This document shows, in pieces, positions 1 to 8,201 of a stretch of 34,805 bases of DNA; position 1 is the first letter of the stretch; the number at the start of each line of letters is the position of its first letter. The notes under the pieces are model-generated. The model ran no database searches, was not told where the DNA came from, and saw only the letters and a list, made by a program, of their open reading frames with translations. This stretch comes from JAGOTP01 sp964359565 (lineage in GTDB: Bacteria; Patescibacteriota; Patescibacteriia; 2-12-FULL-60-25): NCBI GenBank assembly GCA_964359565.1, contig CAYHTN010000003.1:1-34805 (forward strand), written 5' to 3'. The translations under genes were made by a program, and so were the position numbers.

Positions 1-1752
1 CGCCTCTAAGTCATCTGTATCCTTGATATTTTTTCGGACTTCAAGCTTTTCTTCAACTTCCTTCTTATCTTCCGGTTTCGCCTTCTCCCCATGCTCTTTG
101 AGCATTTTTTCGGTGGTATAGACCATCGTCTCGGCCATGTTCTTTACCTCGACTCCTTCGCGACGCTTCTTATCTTCTTCCGCATGCGCTTCGGCTTCTT
201 TACGCATGCGTTCAACTTCATCCTTTGAGAGATTGGTCGAAGCGGTAATGGTGATCTGCTGCTCCTTGTTCGTCGCTTTATCTTTCGCTTTGACAGATAA
301 GATCCCGTTCGCATCAATATCGAAAGAGACTTCAACCTGCGGAACGCCTCGAGGCGCCGTGGGAATACCCGATAAAGTGAAACGTCCAAGCGAACGGTTA
401 TCTGTTGCCATCTCACGCTCTCCTTGAAGCACGTGAATCTCCACCGATGTCTGACCGTCTGCTGCAGTCGAGAAAATCTGTGATTTAGACGTTGGGATCG
501 TCGTATTTCGTTCAATGATTTTTGTCATGACACCACCAAGAGTTTCGAGACCAAGTGAAAGCGGAGAAACATCCAAAAGGAGGAGTTCGCCTTTAATATC
601 TCCTTGTAAATTTCCGGCCTGAATGGCAGCACCGAGAGCGACGACCTCATCCGGATTGACCGAAGCATTTGGCTTCTTTCCAAAAAACTTCTCAACCGTC
701 TGGATCACGAGCGGCATGCGTGTCATCCCTCCGACGAGAATCACTTCGTGGATATCACCGATCGAAAGTTTTGCATCAGCGAGTGCTTTCTTACATGGCT
801 CAAGGGATTTTTCGACCAAGTCACCGACCAGCTGCTCCAATTTTGCGCGCGTCAACTTTAAGAGCAAATGCTTAGGTCCCGTGGCATCACTCGTAATAAA
901 TGGCTGATTTACTTCGGTTTCCATGGCGCTCGAAAGCTCGATTTTCGCACGCTCGGCGGCATCTTTAATACGCTGTAATGCCAGAGTATCCTTGGAAAGA
1001 TCGATGCCTTCGGCTTTTTTGAACTCATCAACAATCCAAGAAATAATACGTTGGTCAAAATCGTCTCCGCCTAAATGCGTATCACCATTGGTTGCCCGAA
1101 CCTCAATCGTGTTCTGACTTGCAGAAGCATCATAGGCGACTTCAAGCACAGAAACATCGAATGTTCCTCCGCCAAGGTCGTACACGACGATTTTCTCGTC
1201 TTTCTTTCGATCAAACCCATAGGCAAGCGCGGCGGCCGTTGGTTCGTTGATAATGCGACGAACGGTGAGACCGGCGATTTCGCCCGCAACCTTCGTTGCC
1301 TGACGTTGAGAGTCATCAAAATAGGCCGGTACCGTGATCACGGCTTCGGTAATCTTTTCACCGAGACGCGCTTCGGCATCCGCTTTAATTTTCTGAAGCA
1401 CCATGGCCGCGATCTCTTCTGGAGAGTGATCTTTCTCTCCCATGACGATGCGTAAACCCTCACCCTTTTGCGTCACTTTGTACGGAAACCATTTAATGTC
1501 GCGTTGCACTTCTACATCGTCCCAACGACGACCAATAAGACGCTTGGCCGAGAAAACGGTGTTGGTAGGATTCACCACCCCCTGACGCTTCGCAAGCTGG
1601 CCCACCAAACGCTCTCCCGTTTTTGTCACGGCAACCACAGACGGTGTTGTGCGTGCGCCTTCGCTGTTTTCTAAGACTTTAGGCTGACCCCCTTCGACAA
1701 TGGCTGCACAAGAGTTGGTGGTTCCAAGATCAATCCCGAGAATTTTTGCCAT
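1..1752 (-). CDS. dnaK: Chaperone DnaK (Hsp70), C-terminus beyond the window
   Basis: This is the ATP-dependent Hsp70 chaperone that folds and protects client proteins together with GrpE and DnaJ. Translation from the ATG at 1752 gives MAKILGIDLGTTNSC, the phosphate-1 motif of the actin-like ATPase. DLGGGTFDVSVLEV follows near residue 190, then the LGGDDFD segment, and later the hydrophobic linker and start of the substrate domain (LLLDVSPLSLGLETLGG). The frame stays open for 584 codons to base 1, so only about 50-60 C-terminal residues of the usual ~640 are missing, mainly the helical lid tail. It is the last visible gene of the hrcA-grpE-hsp20-dnaK operon, 19 bases after hsp20, and should share the CIRCE-controlled promoter. 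A dnaJ gene may follow outside the window. Confidence 0.97.
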   Translation of the reverse strand, partial: MAKILGIDLGTTNSCAAIVEGGQPKVLENSEGARTTPSVVAVTKTGERLVGQLAKRQGVVNPTNTVFSAKRLIGRRWDDVEVQRDIKWFPYKVTQKGEGLRIVMGEKDHSPEEIAAMVLQKIKADAEARLGEKITEAVITVPAYFDDSQRQATKVAGEIAGLTVRRIINEPTAAALAYGFDRKKDEKIVVYDLGGGTFDVSVLEVAYDASASQNTIEVRATNGDTHLGGDDFDQRIISWIVDEFKKAEGIDLSKDTLALQRIKDAAERAKIELSSAMETEVNQPFITSDATGPKHLLLKLTRAKLEQLVGDLVEKSLEPCKKALADAKLSIGDIHEVILVGGMTRMPLVIQTVEKFFGKKPNASVNPDEVVALGAAIQAGNLQGDIKGELLLLDVSPLSLGLETLGGVMTKIIERNTTIPTSKSQIFSTAADGQTSVEIHVLQGEREMATDNRSLGRFTLSGIPTAPRGVPQVEVSFDIDANGILSVKAKDKATNKEQQITITASTNLSKDEVERMRKEAEAHAEEDKKRREGVEVKNMAETMVYTTEKMLKEHGEKAKPEDKKEVEEKLEVRKNIKDTDDLEA

Positions 1753-1771
1753 ACAGTTTCATTGATAACAA

Positions 1772-2224
1772 TTAGGAATTTCCTTTAATTTGCACTTTTA
1801 CCGCACCGCCGTCGCTCACAATTTTGGGCATGGTGAGCTTGAGAACCCCTTGCTCATAGACCGCCTCGGTTTTATCTGCGATGACTCGATTTGGCAGGGC
1901 GATCTGACGAAACACGGATCCGTAGCGAACTTCTTTGCGATAGTAGTTCTTATCATCAACCTCTGTTTTTCGTTCGCTGGTCGCTTTAATCGAGAGAATG
2001 CCATTCTCGATTGAGATATCGAGGCGCTTGGGATCAATCCCTGGCATCGGGGTTTCGACGACGACAGATGTTTCTGTCTCATACATATCGATCGGTGGGA
2101 CCAAGCTCTGTGATCCGCGTGTCATGGGAAGAGCAGACTGCGCTTCGTCGAAAAGCTTATCCATGTTTTCGAATGCCGTCTGATCAAAGAACGGCGCGAA
2201 CGGGGACCATTTGATGAGAGACAT
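1772..2224 (-). CDS. hsp20: Small heat-shock protein, Hsp20/alpha-crystallin family
   Basis: A 150-residue small heat-shock protein, a holdase that keeps unfolding proteins soluble for DnaK. A short N-terminal arm (MSLIKWSPFAPFF) precedes the alpha-crystallin domain at about residues 42-147. Typical strand motifs are VVVETPMPGIDPKRLDIS, ENGILSIKA and the A-x-x-x-x-G-V-L-x-L-x-x-P signature (AVYEQGVLKLTMPK). The classic C-terminal I-x-I anchor is only approximated by VQIKG. It sits inside the hrcA operon between grpE and dnaK, an uncommon position, with gaps of 42 and 19 bases. Co-transcription and HrcA control are inferred from this placement. Confidence 0.93.
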   Translation of the reverse strand: MSLIKWSPFAPFFDQTAFENMDKLFDEAQSALPMTRGSQSLVPPIDMYETETSVVVETPMPGIDPKRLDISIENGILSIKATSERKTEVDDKNYYRKEVRYGSVFRQIALPNRVIADKTEAVYEQGVLKLTMPKIVSDGGAVKVQIKGNS

Positions 2225-2266
2225 AGGGAATGAAATAAAATATTTTAATAATTTATTCGTTATCCT

Positions 2267-2836
2267 TTATGCAGGTGAGGACACGTCTGACGACAAGGCA
2301 GATTCATCCGTTTCTTGAACCACGACCACCTGAGCGGGACGAAGAATCTTGCCATACAATCGCCAGCCGTCTTGAACCACGCGTTTGATCGTTCCCGAAG
2401 GAAGTCCTTCCGCCGGCTCTTGAGACACGGCTTCATGAAGCATCGGATCAAAATGGCCCGTGACAGGAATGCGTTCGAGACCAGCACCGATAGCGGCCTG
2501 ATCCCAAAGCCCTTGTACGGCCCGGATCCCAATGAGCCATGAGTCCCAGGACTTACGTTCTGCCTCAGGCAACGTTTTCGTTTCAGGAAGAAAACGCATG
2601 GCGATCGCGAACTGGTCGAGCGCCGGAAGAAGAGACTGGAGGAGCTGCGTATTTGCATATTTTAAAGACTCGATCCGGTCTCGATCACGCTCACGCTGGA
2701 GATTGGCATAATCTGCCTGCGCGCGACGCCAACCAGACAGATATTCCTCGCATTGTGATTTCAGCGTTTCGAGATCAGTAGCCGAAGCAGGACTCGTGAT
2801 ATCTCCGGGAGGGACTGGGGAAGTTGTTTCATCCAT
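2267..2836 (-). CDS. grpE: Nucleotide exchange factor GrpE
   Basis: This 189-residue protein is the GrpE exchange factor that releases ADP from DnaK. After a disordered acidic start, residues 20-75 form the long coiled-coil helix (EYLSGWRRAQADYANLQRER), with the usual alanine/tyrosine-rich dimer face. The C-terminal beta wing contains the family signature around GHFDPMLHEAVSQEP and IKRVVQDGWRLYGKILRPA, close to the usual G-x-x-L-R-P-A-x-V-x-V ending. It lies 12 bases after hrcA and upstream of hsp20 in the same operon. The length is normal for the family (about 180-200). Confidence 0.95.
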   Translation of the reverse strand: MDETTSPVPPGDITSPASATDLETLKSQCEEYLSGWRRAQADYANLQRERDRDRIESLKYANTQLLQSLLPALDQFAIAMRFLPETKTLPEAERKSWDSWLIGIRAVQGLWDQAAIGAGLERIPVTGHFDPMLHEAVSQEPAEGLPSGTIKRVVQDGWRLYGKILRPAQVVVVQETDESALSSDVSSPA

Positions 2837-2848
2837 AGAAGACAGAGA

Positions 2849-3532
2849 TTAAGGAGTGGCGATCAATTGATAGGTACTGTGGAGTAAATTTGCGACCATC
2901 GTATATTCCATACGCATTGGACCAAGAATGCCGATACAGCCTGTTGGAACGGCGCAGACCAAGATGGCACAGGCCGGACCAAAGGGACATTCTTGTCCAA
3001 GGAGGATCCTCGGTTCGCGGATATCTGTTTGTCGCATGGCATTGAGCGCCTCATCTAACCGATCCAGAACTTCGGTGAGAGAGACAACTTGTTGCCAGTT
3101 ACGAAACTCTGGTTGAGAAAAGAGCTGGGAGAGACCCGTATAAAAGGTATCGGCTTCGCCATGACCCACGATCGCCGCTTGTCCCGAGAGATCCGCGAGC
3201 GTTTTTGCGAGCGCCTTGAAGCGGCGGTCCGCCTCTTCACTGCTCTGCCAAGCACGCTCAAGCGTTTCGCGTTCGCGCTTAGAAGCAACCTTTGGGGTGA
3301 CGAATAGAGAGACGTATTCCCGAAAGCCCGCCTCGGTCGGGATACGCCCACCAGAGGTGTGAGGCTGCATCAGATGTCCAGACGCCTCTAATTCTGCACA
3401 CCAGTTGCGTACGGTCGCCGAACTCACCTCGAGATCGTAACGATCGACGAGATGCTGCGAACCGACGGGCTCCGCCGTTTCGATATATTCTTCGATAACG
3501 ACCTGTAAGAGTCGTGCTAAACGTGGCTCCAT
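2849..3532 (-). CDS. hrcA: Heat-inducible transcription repressor HrcA, short form
   Basis: HrcA represses heat-shock genes by binding CIRCE. The N-terminal winged helix is clear: EEYIETAEPVGSQHLVDRYD, then VSSATVRNWCAELE, then HTSGGRIPTEAGFREYV. The later LSQLFSQPEF and ILGPMRMEY segments match the conserved C-terminal regions. At 227 residues it is about 110 shorter than the common ~340-residue HrcA, so part of the middle dimerisation/GAF-like region is reduced. The ATG at 3532 is chosen because the homology starts within the first residues. Only three bases separate it from the CIRCE element, so the best Shine-Dalgarno-like GGAG lies inside the operator. The gene probably represses its own operon. 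Confidence 0.93.
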   Translation of the reverse strand: MEPRLARLLQVVIEEYIETAEPVGSQHLVDRYDLEVSSATVRNWCAELEASGHLMQPHTSGGRIPTEAGFREYVSLFVTPKVASKRERETLERAWQSSEEADRRFKALAKTLADLSGQAAIVGHGEADTFYTGLSQLFSQPEFRNWQQVVSLTEVLDRLDEALNAMRQTDIREPRILLGQECPFGPACAILVCAVPTGCIGILGPMRMEYTMVANLLHSTYQLIATP

Positions 3533-3535
3533 ACT

Positions 3536-3562
3536 CTAGCACTCTCCAGAGTTGAGTGCTAA
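3536..3562. promoter_or_regulatory. CIRCE operator (HrcA binding site)
   Basis: On the minus strand the sequence is TTAGCACTC, nine bases, then GAGTGCTAG. This matches the CIRCE consensus inverted repeat (TTAGCACTC-N9-GAGTGCTAA) at all but the last base. It sits just after the -10 box and three bases before the hrcA start codon, so it can act on DNA as the HrcA operator. In the transcript it would form a hairpin covering the only Shine-Dalgarno-like sequence. Confidence 0.95.
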
Positions 3563-3566
3563 AGGC

Positions 3567-3595
3567 AGTATAGGAAGGGTCGGAATAGGTGTCAA
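3567..3595 (-). promoter_or_regulatory. Sigma-A type promoter of the hrcA-grpE-hsp20-dnaK operon
   Basis: Read on the minus strand: TTGACA (3595-3590), a 17-base spacer, then TATACT (3572-3567). This is a perfect -35, an optimal spacer and a 5/6 -10. Transcription should begin within or at the edge of CIRCE, the standard arrangement for HrcA repression. Confidence 0.88.
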
Positions 3596-3664
3596 GAATA
3601 GCGGGAAAGATGCCCCCGTCTTGATAACAGAGTATACTAGAAAGCACTTTATTCCCCTTCTATT

Positions 3665-6064
3665 ATGCATCGCCCCTTTACCGCCATTAGCACCTGTATC
3701 TTAAGCGCTTGCCTTCTCTTTCCCGGAGTTGGATTCACGGCACCCATGGCCGAAACAGAACCCAGCCTCGTTTCTTGTATCAGTTCCGCGACGCCGTCGT
3801 TACAACTCGATCTACGTGACGCGCAGGAAGACTACAATGCCCATATTCGCAGCGAATGGGAACGCCAGCTCGGATTCCGTGTACGCGCCGCCCAAAACAG
3901 CGTGACCCGTCTCAGTCGAGAACGAGCTCTTGCGAATTCTAGCCGTCGCTTGACGCAAGCGCTTGATCAAGCGAGTGAGAGGGTCGCGCGAGCGGATCAA
4001 GAAGAACTCCGAGGATTTATCGCTGTCTATAATTCAGATTCAGATGAACGTCTACAAGCATGGATGAAACGCGCCGTGAATCTTGGGAGTCTGACACAAG
4101 TTCTGAATAGCCTACGTACAAATCTTCATCGCTATGCAAACGCGACGGACCGTAGCATCATCACTCATGTTTGGGCCGAACAACGGGCGGAATTTCTTGA
4201 AACACTCAATAGCGATCGTGCCGATGCGCGGCTACGCTTTTATGACTACGTCGAACACTGCTTGGCTGGAACACTTGGAGATGAAGAAGATAAGACTCTC
4301 TTTGAAGATGGAGTATTAACAGCGGATGATTTAGGCGTTGGCCCCATCGCTCCAAAACCAGGTATCAGCGTTCAAGCGTCAGCAAACGTTTTTCCGCTTT
4401 CAAGCCAGGCGTGCAATCAAGTCTTTGACTACACCGGGACGATTACCGTTGATGGACCGGTCACCGTGAAATATCGTTGGGAAGCGATCGGTTCTCCCGT
4501 AGAAAGCTCTTCGATGGAAACCCTCACCTTTACCGAAGCGGGGACGAAGCAAGTGATCACATCTTGGATTCCTCGTCCTCGTAATGCACGTGAAAATTGG
4601 CGTGGTTGGCAGAAGCTTCATATTCTCTCCCCTGTCGACGTAAGTTCCAACCAAGCCGAATTCAGCCTCACCTGTTTGAATCCAAATCCTGATGATCAAA
4701 GCTTGACCTTCTCTGCAGAAGTCAGAGGCGCGAGTCTGCAAGCCAGTCCTGATTACATGACGAGCTGCCAACAGCGTGTCAACTTTCAAGGCCTGATTAA
4801 CATGTATGGTTCCGGTACCATTAAGTACTATTGGGAACGGAGTGATGGAATCCGAAGTCCAACCCTTTCACTCGCCTCTCATGGAACAGGCATGAAACCG
4901 GTCGAATATAGCTGGGATCTCGCAGGAAGCTATAGCGGCTGGGTGAGATATCATATTATTTCTCCGAATAACTACGGATCGAACGAAGCCTATTTCAAAA
5001 TTGATTGTCGCACTCGTTCAAACACAACGAGTTACACCCCTGGACAGGTCGCTCCGCGAGAAGAGAGTGCGACAACCCCTACCAATCCAGCACCACCGTC
5101 TAATCCATTCGCCTTTCGAGTTGAGAGCGCAAAACTGAGCGCAAGCCCCACAGAACCTGTCTGCACTCAACCCTATGTCCTTCATACGGACGCTTGGGCA
5201 AATAAAGCGGGGACGGCTCAAGTACGGTGGGAATTTAGCGACGGTTCCAATAAAGACGTGAATCTCGTTTTCGAACAGAGCGGAACAAAACGCGTGAGCT
5301 ATACCTTATACCCTTCACAAGCACCTGATCGTAATCTCGCCTGGGCTCGCGTTCGCGTCACTTCAGATAACGATCATGTTGTTGCCGATACCATTAACTT
5401 TAATCTCTCACGCTGCACCAGTCACAACGTCGTCCAGCCTCTAAACCCACCGGCACCTTCTCCAACGGAAGTTCTCAAAGTCGCCGGTCATTGGTATCAC
5501 AACTTTGGTGAAGTCACCCTCCGTCAGAATGAATCCATCGTAGAAGGAACGTATAGCAACTCTCTCTACAACGCGATCGGAGCAATCAATGGTACCCTAC
5601 GAGGAAAGGTTCTTTCGGGCACATATGCCTCTGCGGCTGGAAATGGAACATTTGAATGGACCTTTAGCGAGGATGGAAAAACATTTACGGGAACATTCGC
5701 GAACAGCGCTCAATGGTGCGGCGCGCAAGACGATGTCCCATTTCGGAAAGGATGTAGCTTTAGCGACACGAGTTGGCGCATTTCGCTTCCAGTCGCCTGC
5801 GACAATATGACCATGGATCTCACCCGTACAAATAATACGGTCACCGGAACCTACTGTGGCAATAGACGAGTCAATGGACAGATCACCTATAGCAACAGCT
5901 CCTCCGTCCTCACGGGAACATGGACGACGGAAGGCGCGAGCGGACCGTTCGCCTTTTATCTCCCCGGCTACGGAGGCAACCAATTCCAAGGAAACTATAA
6001 CCAATCCTTCGCCTGGTGCGCCGCCCGTCTAGGCAGCGATCTTCCTACCACCTGCTTGCGCTAA
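3665..6064 (+). CDS. Large secreted protein with three Ig-like repeats and two C-terminal beta-rich repeats
   Basis: A 799-residue exported protein of unknown function. Residues 1-25 are a signal peptide (hydrophobic CILSACLLFPGVGFTAP). Residues 50-200 are mainly helical and charged. Three related all-beta modules follow at about 235-338, 348-449 and 484-585. Each has the pattern of an early Cys, a strand like VKYRWE/IKYYWE/VRWEF, a G-T-K/M-x-V strand, a tryptophan-rich turn and a closing Cys, suggesting one disulfide per module. A Pro/Ser/Thr linker precedes the third. The C-terminus holds two related repeats (605-695, 700-799). Both use G-T-Y/G-T-F turns and end in a Trp-Cys segment (QWCGAQ, AWCAAR), resembling secreted lipocalin/avidin-like barrels. 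It is divergent from hrcA, with a TATACT at 3633-3638 as a possible -10. A surface binding role is an inference. Confidence 0.85.
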   Translation: MHRPFTAISTCILSACLLFPGVGFTAPMAETEPSLVSCISSATPSLQLDLRDAQEDYNAHIRSEWERQLGFRVRAAQNSVTRLSRERALANSSRRLTQALDQASERVARADQEELRGFIAVYNSDSDERLQAWMKRAVNLGSLTQVLNSLRTNLHRYANATDRSIITHVWAEQRAEFLETLNSDRADARLRFYDYVEHCLAGTLGDEEDKTLFEDGVLTADDLGVGPIAPKPGISVQASANVFPLSSQACNQVFDYTGTITVDGPVTVKYRWEAIGSPVESSSMETLTFTEAGTKQVITSWIPRPRNARENWRGWQKLHILSPVDVSSNQAEFSLTCLNPNPDDQSLTFSAEVRGASLQASPDYMTSCQQRVNFQGLINMYGSGTIKYYWERSDGIRSPTLSLASHGTGMKPVEYSWDLAGSYSGWVRYHIISPNNYGSNEAYFKIDCRTRSNTTSYTPGQVAPREESATTPTNPAPPSNPFAFRVESAKLSASPTEPVCTQPYVLHTDAWANKAGTAQVRWEFSDGSNKDVNLVFEQSGTKRVSYTLYPSQAPDRNLAWARVRVTSDNDHVVADTINFNLSRCTSHNVVQPLNPPAPSPTEVLKVAGHWYHNFGEVTLRQNESIVEGTYSNSLYNAIGAINGTLRGKVLSGTYASAAGNGTFEWTFSEDGKTFTGTFANSAQWCGAQDDVPFRKGCSFSDTSWRISLPVACDNMTMDLTRTNNTVTGTYCGNRRVNGQITYSNSSSVLTGTWTTEGASGPFAFYLPGYGGNQFQGNYNQSFAWCAARLGSDLPTTCLR

Positions 6065-6083
6065 ATCAGAGAGAATTTTGCCC

Positions 6084-6120
6084 ACAACCGTCGAGTTTAC
6101 CTCGGCGGTTGTCTATTTTT
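6084..6120 (+). terminator. Intrinsic terminator after the secreted-protein gene
   Basis: ACAACCGTCGAG, a five-base loop (TTTAC), then CTCGGCGGTTGT form a 12-pair stem with one G-T pair. It is followed by CTATTTTT, and lies 20 bases after the stop codon at 6064. Confidence 0.85.
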
Positions 6121-6224
6121 CATCCTTCCCCTATGCTAGCTCCATTATGCTGTAATTTTTTGAGACATACGTTGTTCTGATTTTATTTTTTAGGGCGTCT
6201 GCCAGACGTACCTACCCCTATCCT

Positions 6225-7556
6225 ATGTCTCATCTTTCAGAAATTGACCCACAAATCGCACAGCTTGCTCTTGCAGAAACCGATCGTCAAAATCGAGGCC
6301 TGACCTTGATCCCTTCAGAAAATCACACCTCTTTAGCCGTCCTCGAAGCGCTCGCCACCACCCTTTCAGATAAATACGCTGAAGGATATCCTGGCCGACG
6401 ATACTATTCCGGGAATAGCGTCGTTGATCCGCTTGAAAATCTTGTTCGAGATCGTGCCAAGGCACTCTTTGGCGTCCCTCATGCAAACGTTCAACCTTAT
6501 TCTGGTAGCCCCGCAAATTTCGCCGTGTATCTTGCCACGTTAAACCCAGGTGATAGCTATTGTGGTCTTGATTTGTTGAGCGGGGGACATCTCACCCATG
6601 GCTGGAAATTCAATGCCACCTCAAAACTCTGGAAAAGCATCCCCTACCACGCAACTGCAGACGGACAACCGGATCTCGCAGAACTTCGTCGTCTCGTCCA
6701 AGAGCACAAACCTAAACTGATTTGGTGCGGAGGAACCGCTCTCCCCCGAACTGTTGATTTCAAAGGGTTTGCCGAGATCGCGGATGAAGTTGGTGCGTTG
6801 CTCGTTGCTGATATTTCTCATACCAGTGGATTAATTGTAGCCGGACAACATCCAAGTCCGGTCCCGCACGTACATATTGTAACAACGACCACACATAAAA
6901 CGCTACGTGGTCCACGTGGAGCGATGATCATGGTCACCCAAAAAGGACTAGACAAAGATCCTGAACTCGGAAACAAAATCGACAGCACCATCATCCCCGG
7001 CCTGCAGGGAGGCCCTCATTTAAATACCATCGCAGGAATTGGTGTTGCTCTCTTAGAAGCAAATCGGTCCGCATTTAAAGAGTACGCAGCTCAAATTGTA
7101 AAAAATGCCCACGCCCTCGCCGACGAACTCAAACAACACGGCTTTAAACTCGTTTCTGATGGAACGGATAACCATCTCATCCTCATGGATCTAAGTCCAA
7201 CAGGATCAAGTCGTGGAACCCTCTTCCATGAAGGGTTAGAACGCGTTGGTATCTACACCAACAAAAATACCGTTCCGACCGAACAAGGCTCTCCATTTTA
7301 TCCAAGCGGTCTCCGCATCGGAACTCCTGCCGTCACGAGTCGCGGCATGAAGGAAGAAGCAATGAAGCAAATCGCAGAATGGATCAAGCGCTTTGCAGAT
7401 CATATCGCCGCCCTGCAAATGCCAACGGATAAAGAGGCACGTCATATCTTTCTCACAAACTTTCGCGAACAACTTCGGACCGATCCATTCTATACCGCCC
7501 TGCAACAAGAGGTTGAGACTTTTTGCTTGCGCTTTCCCATTCCTGCGAGTCGTTAA
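6225..7556 (+). CDS. glyA: Serine hydroxymethyltransferase
   Basis: GlyA is a PLP enzyme of the cytosol that interconverts serine and glycine while charging tetrahydrofolate with a one-carbon unit. The 443-residue length is slightly above the usual ~415-430. Seen motifs include LIPSENHTS (residues ~28-36), YAEGYPGRRYYSGN, the PYSGSPANFAVY cofactor loop, VADISHTSGLIVAG, and the PLP lysine in TTTTHKTLRGPRGAMI near residue 228. GLQGGPHLNTIAGI and SGLRIGTPAVTSRG are further family signatures. The ATG at 6225 gives the expected N-terminus; no strong Shine-Dalgarno is visible. It stands alone between a terminator and the tRNA-Trp accessory region. Confidence 0.97.
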   Translation: MSHLSEIDPQIAQLALAETDRQNRGLTLIPSENHTSLAVLEALATTLSDKYAEGYPGRRYYSGNSVVDPLENLVRDRAKALFGVPHANVQPYSGSPANFAVYLATLNPGDSYCGLDLLSGGHLTHGWKFNATSKLWKSIPYHATADGQPDLAELRRLVQEHKPKLIWCGGTALPRTVDFKGFAEIADEVGALLVADISHTSGLIVAGQHPSPVPHVHIVTTTTHKTLRGPRGAMIMVTQKGLDKDPELGNKIDSTIIPGLQGGPHLNTIAGIGVALLEANRSAFKEYAAQIVKNAHALADELKQHGFKLVSDGTDNHLILMDLSPTGSSRGTLFHEGLERVGIYTNKNTVPTEQGSPFYPSGLRIGTPAVTSRGMKEEAMKQIAEWIKRFADHIAALQMPTDKEARHIFLTNFREQLRTDPFYTALQQEVETFCLRFPIPASR

Positions 7557-7596
7557 ATATTCACTATGGTTCCTTCGACCAGTTCGTTCTTCTATT

Positions 7597-7806
7597 GTGA
7601 CGCGGAAAGGGGCGTTTTATCAAGTCCCGGAGACAACACCGTTACCCATCAAAGCACTCACCCTCCCCTTCTCGATTCCTTCATATCTTTTGGTGCATCG
7701 AGGCGTCTTGATCGAGCGGACGGACCCCAAAATTCCCGTGGTTTTTATACCCAGTGTAAATCCGGAACGACTCCTGCAAGCAATCGAAGATGCGAAACGG
7801 TGGTAA
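7597..7806 (+). CDS. Possible small hypothetical protein or gene remnant
   Basis: From a GTG at 7597 this frame encodes about 69 residues ending PSVNPERLLQAIEDAKRW. That ending is reminiscent of the C-terminal helix of small bacterial PH-like proteins. Base use is consistent with coding, but there is no ATG. The frame continues open upstream into the end of glyA in another frame, so either the start is unusual or the 5' part has been lost. It fills part of the gap between glyA and the tRNA-Trp region. No function can be assigned. Confidence 0.35.
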   Translation: MTRKGAFYQVPETTPLPIKALTLPFSIPSYLLVHRGVLIERTDPKIPVVFIPSVNPERLLQAIEDAKRW

Positions 7807-7810
7807 GATC

Positions 7811-7839
7811 TTGATTTTTTTGGCCCAAGCCCGTATTCT
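7811..7839 (+). promoter_or_regulatory. Putative ancestral tRNA-Trp promoter
   Basis: TTGATT (7811-7816), a 17-base spacer and TATTCT (7834-7839) lie about 20 bases before the truncated tRNA copy. It is a good position for the original tRNA-Trp promoter, now separated from the intact tRNA by the GIY-YIG insert. Confidence 0.5.
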
Positions 7840-7860
7840 CTCGTCACCATTCGCTTTATA

Positions 7861-7895
7861 GGGACGTCGTATAATGGTAGTACAAAGGTCTCCAA
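7861..7895 (+). pseudogene. Truncated 5' half of tRNA-Trp
   Basis: These 35 bases match bases 8203-8237 of the intact tRNA-Trp at all but two positions. They cover most of the acceptor 5' strand, the D arm and the anticodon arm up to CTCCAA. The copy stops in the anticodon loop and no matching 3' half follows, so it cannot fold as a tRNA. It forms a direct repeat with the intact gene 342 bases downstream. Confidence 0.85.
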
Positions 7896-7919
7896 CCCCT
7901 CCATTCGCGAATGGAGGGG
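7896..7919. repeat. Perfect 24-base palindrome at the tRNA break point
   Basis: CCCCTCCATTCG is followed at once by its exact reverse complement, CGAATGGAGGGG. It starts on the base where similarity to the tRNA ends, so it marks one edge of the GIY-YIG insert. No T-run follows, which makes a simple terminator less likely. Confidence 0.85.
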
Positions 7920-7944
7920 CGATGCCCCCACTTATTCTTTTATA

Positions 7945-8196
7945 ATGCATCACATCTATCTTCTGAAATCCGAAAAAGACGCCGGTTTCTACATAGGTTT
8001 TACCAATAGAACACCTCAAGAGCGATTAGTAGAACATCAGAACGGACTCGTTGATTCCACCCGTAATCGACGGCCCGTAAACCTGGTCTACTACGAAGCG
8101 TACGTTGACGAAGCGAAGGCGAGAAAGCGTGAAATTGATCTCAAAAAATTCGCTTCATCATACCAAGGCCTCATGAAGAGATTAGGATACAAATAA
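7945..8196 (+). CDS. Small GIY-YIG nuclease-domain protein
   Basis: An 83-residue single-domain GIY-YIG protein of the YhbQ/UPF0213-like type. The signature pair is IYLL at residues 4-7 and FYIGFT at 15-20. They are followed by the conserved Arg in PQERLVEHQNG, the central YYEAYVDEAKARKREIDLK helix with its catalytic-type Glu, and the end SSYQGLMKRLGYK. The family cuts DNA, and its domain is shared with homing endonucleases and repair enzymes. The gene lies between a truncated and an intact tRNA-Trp, 5 bases before the latter. The start has no Shine-Dalgarno. A role in moving this unit into tRNA-Trp is inferred from the layout only. Confidence 0.88.
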   Translation: MHHIYLLKSEKDAGFYIGFTNRTPQERLVEHQNGLVDSTRNRRPVNLVYYEAYVDEAKARKREIDLKKFASSYQGLMKRLGYK

Positions 8197-8201
8197 TATT
8201 T

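Noticed and set aside
1075..1455. Plus-strand frame of 126 residues inside dnaK
   Set aside because: A shadow of the strongly supported dnaK frame on the other strand.
3619..3638. TTGATA and TATACT as a promoter for the secreted-protein gene
   Set aside because: Only six bases separate the two boxes, far short of the 16-18 needed. TATACT alone may still be a -10.
7566..7814. Plus-strand ATG frame of 82 residues after glyA
   Set aside because: Its residues have no protein-like pattern. The neighbouring frame from GTG 7597 reads more like coding sequence.
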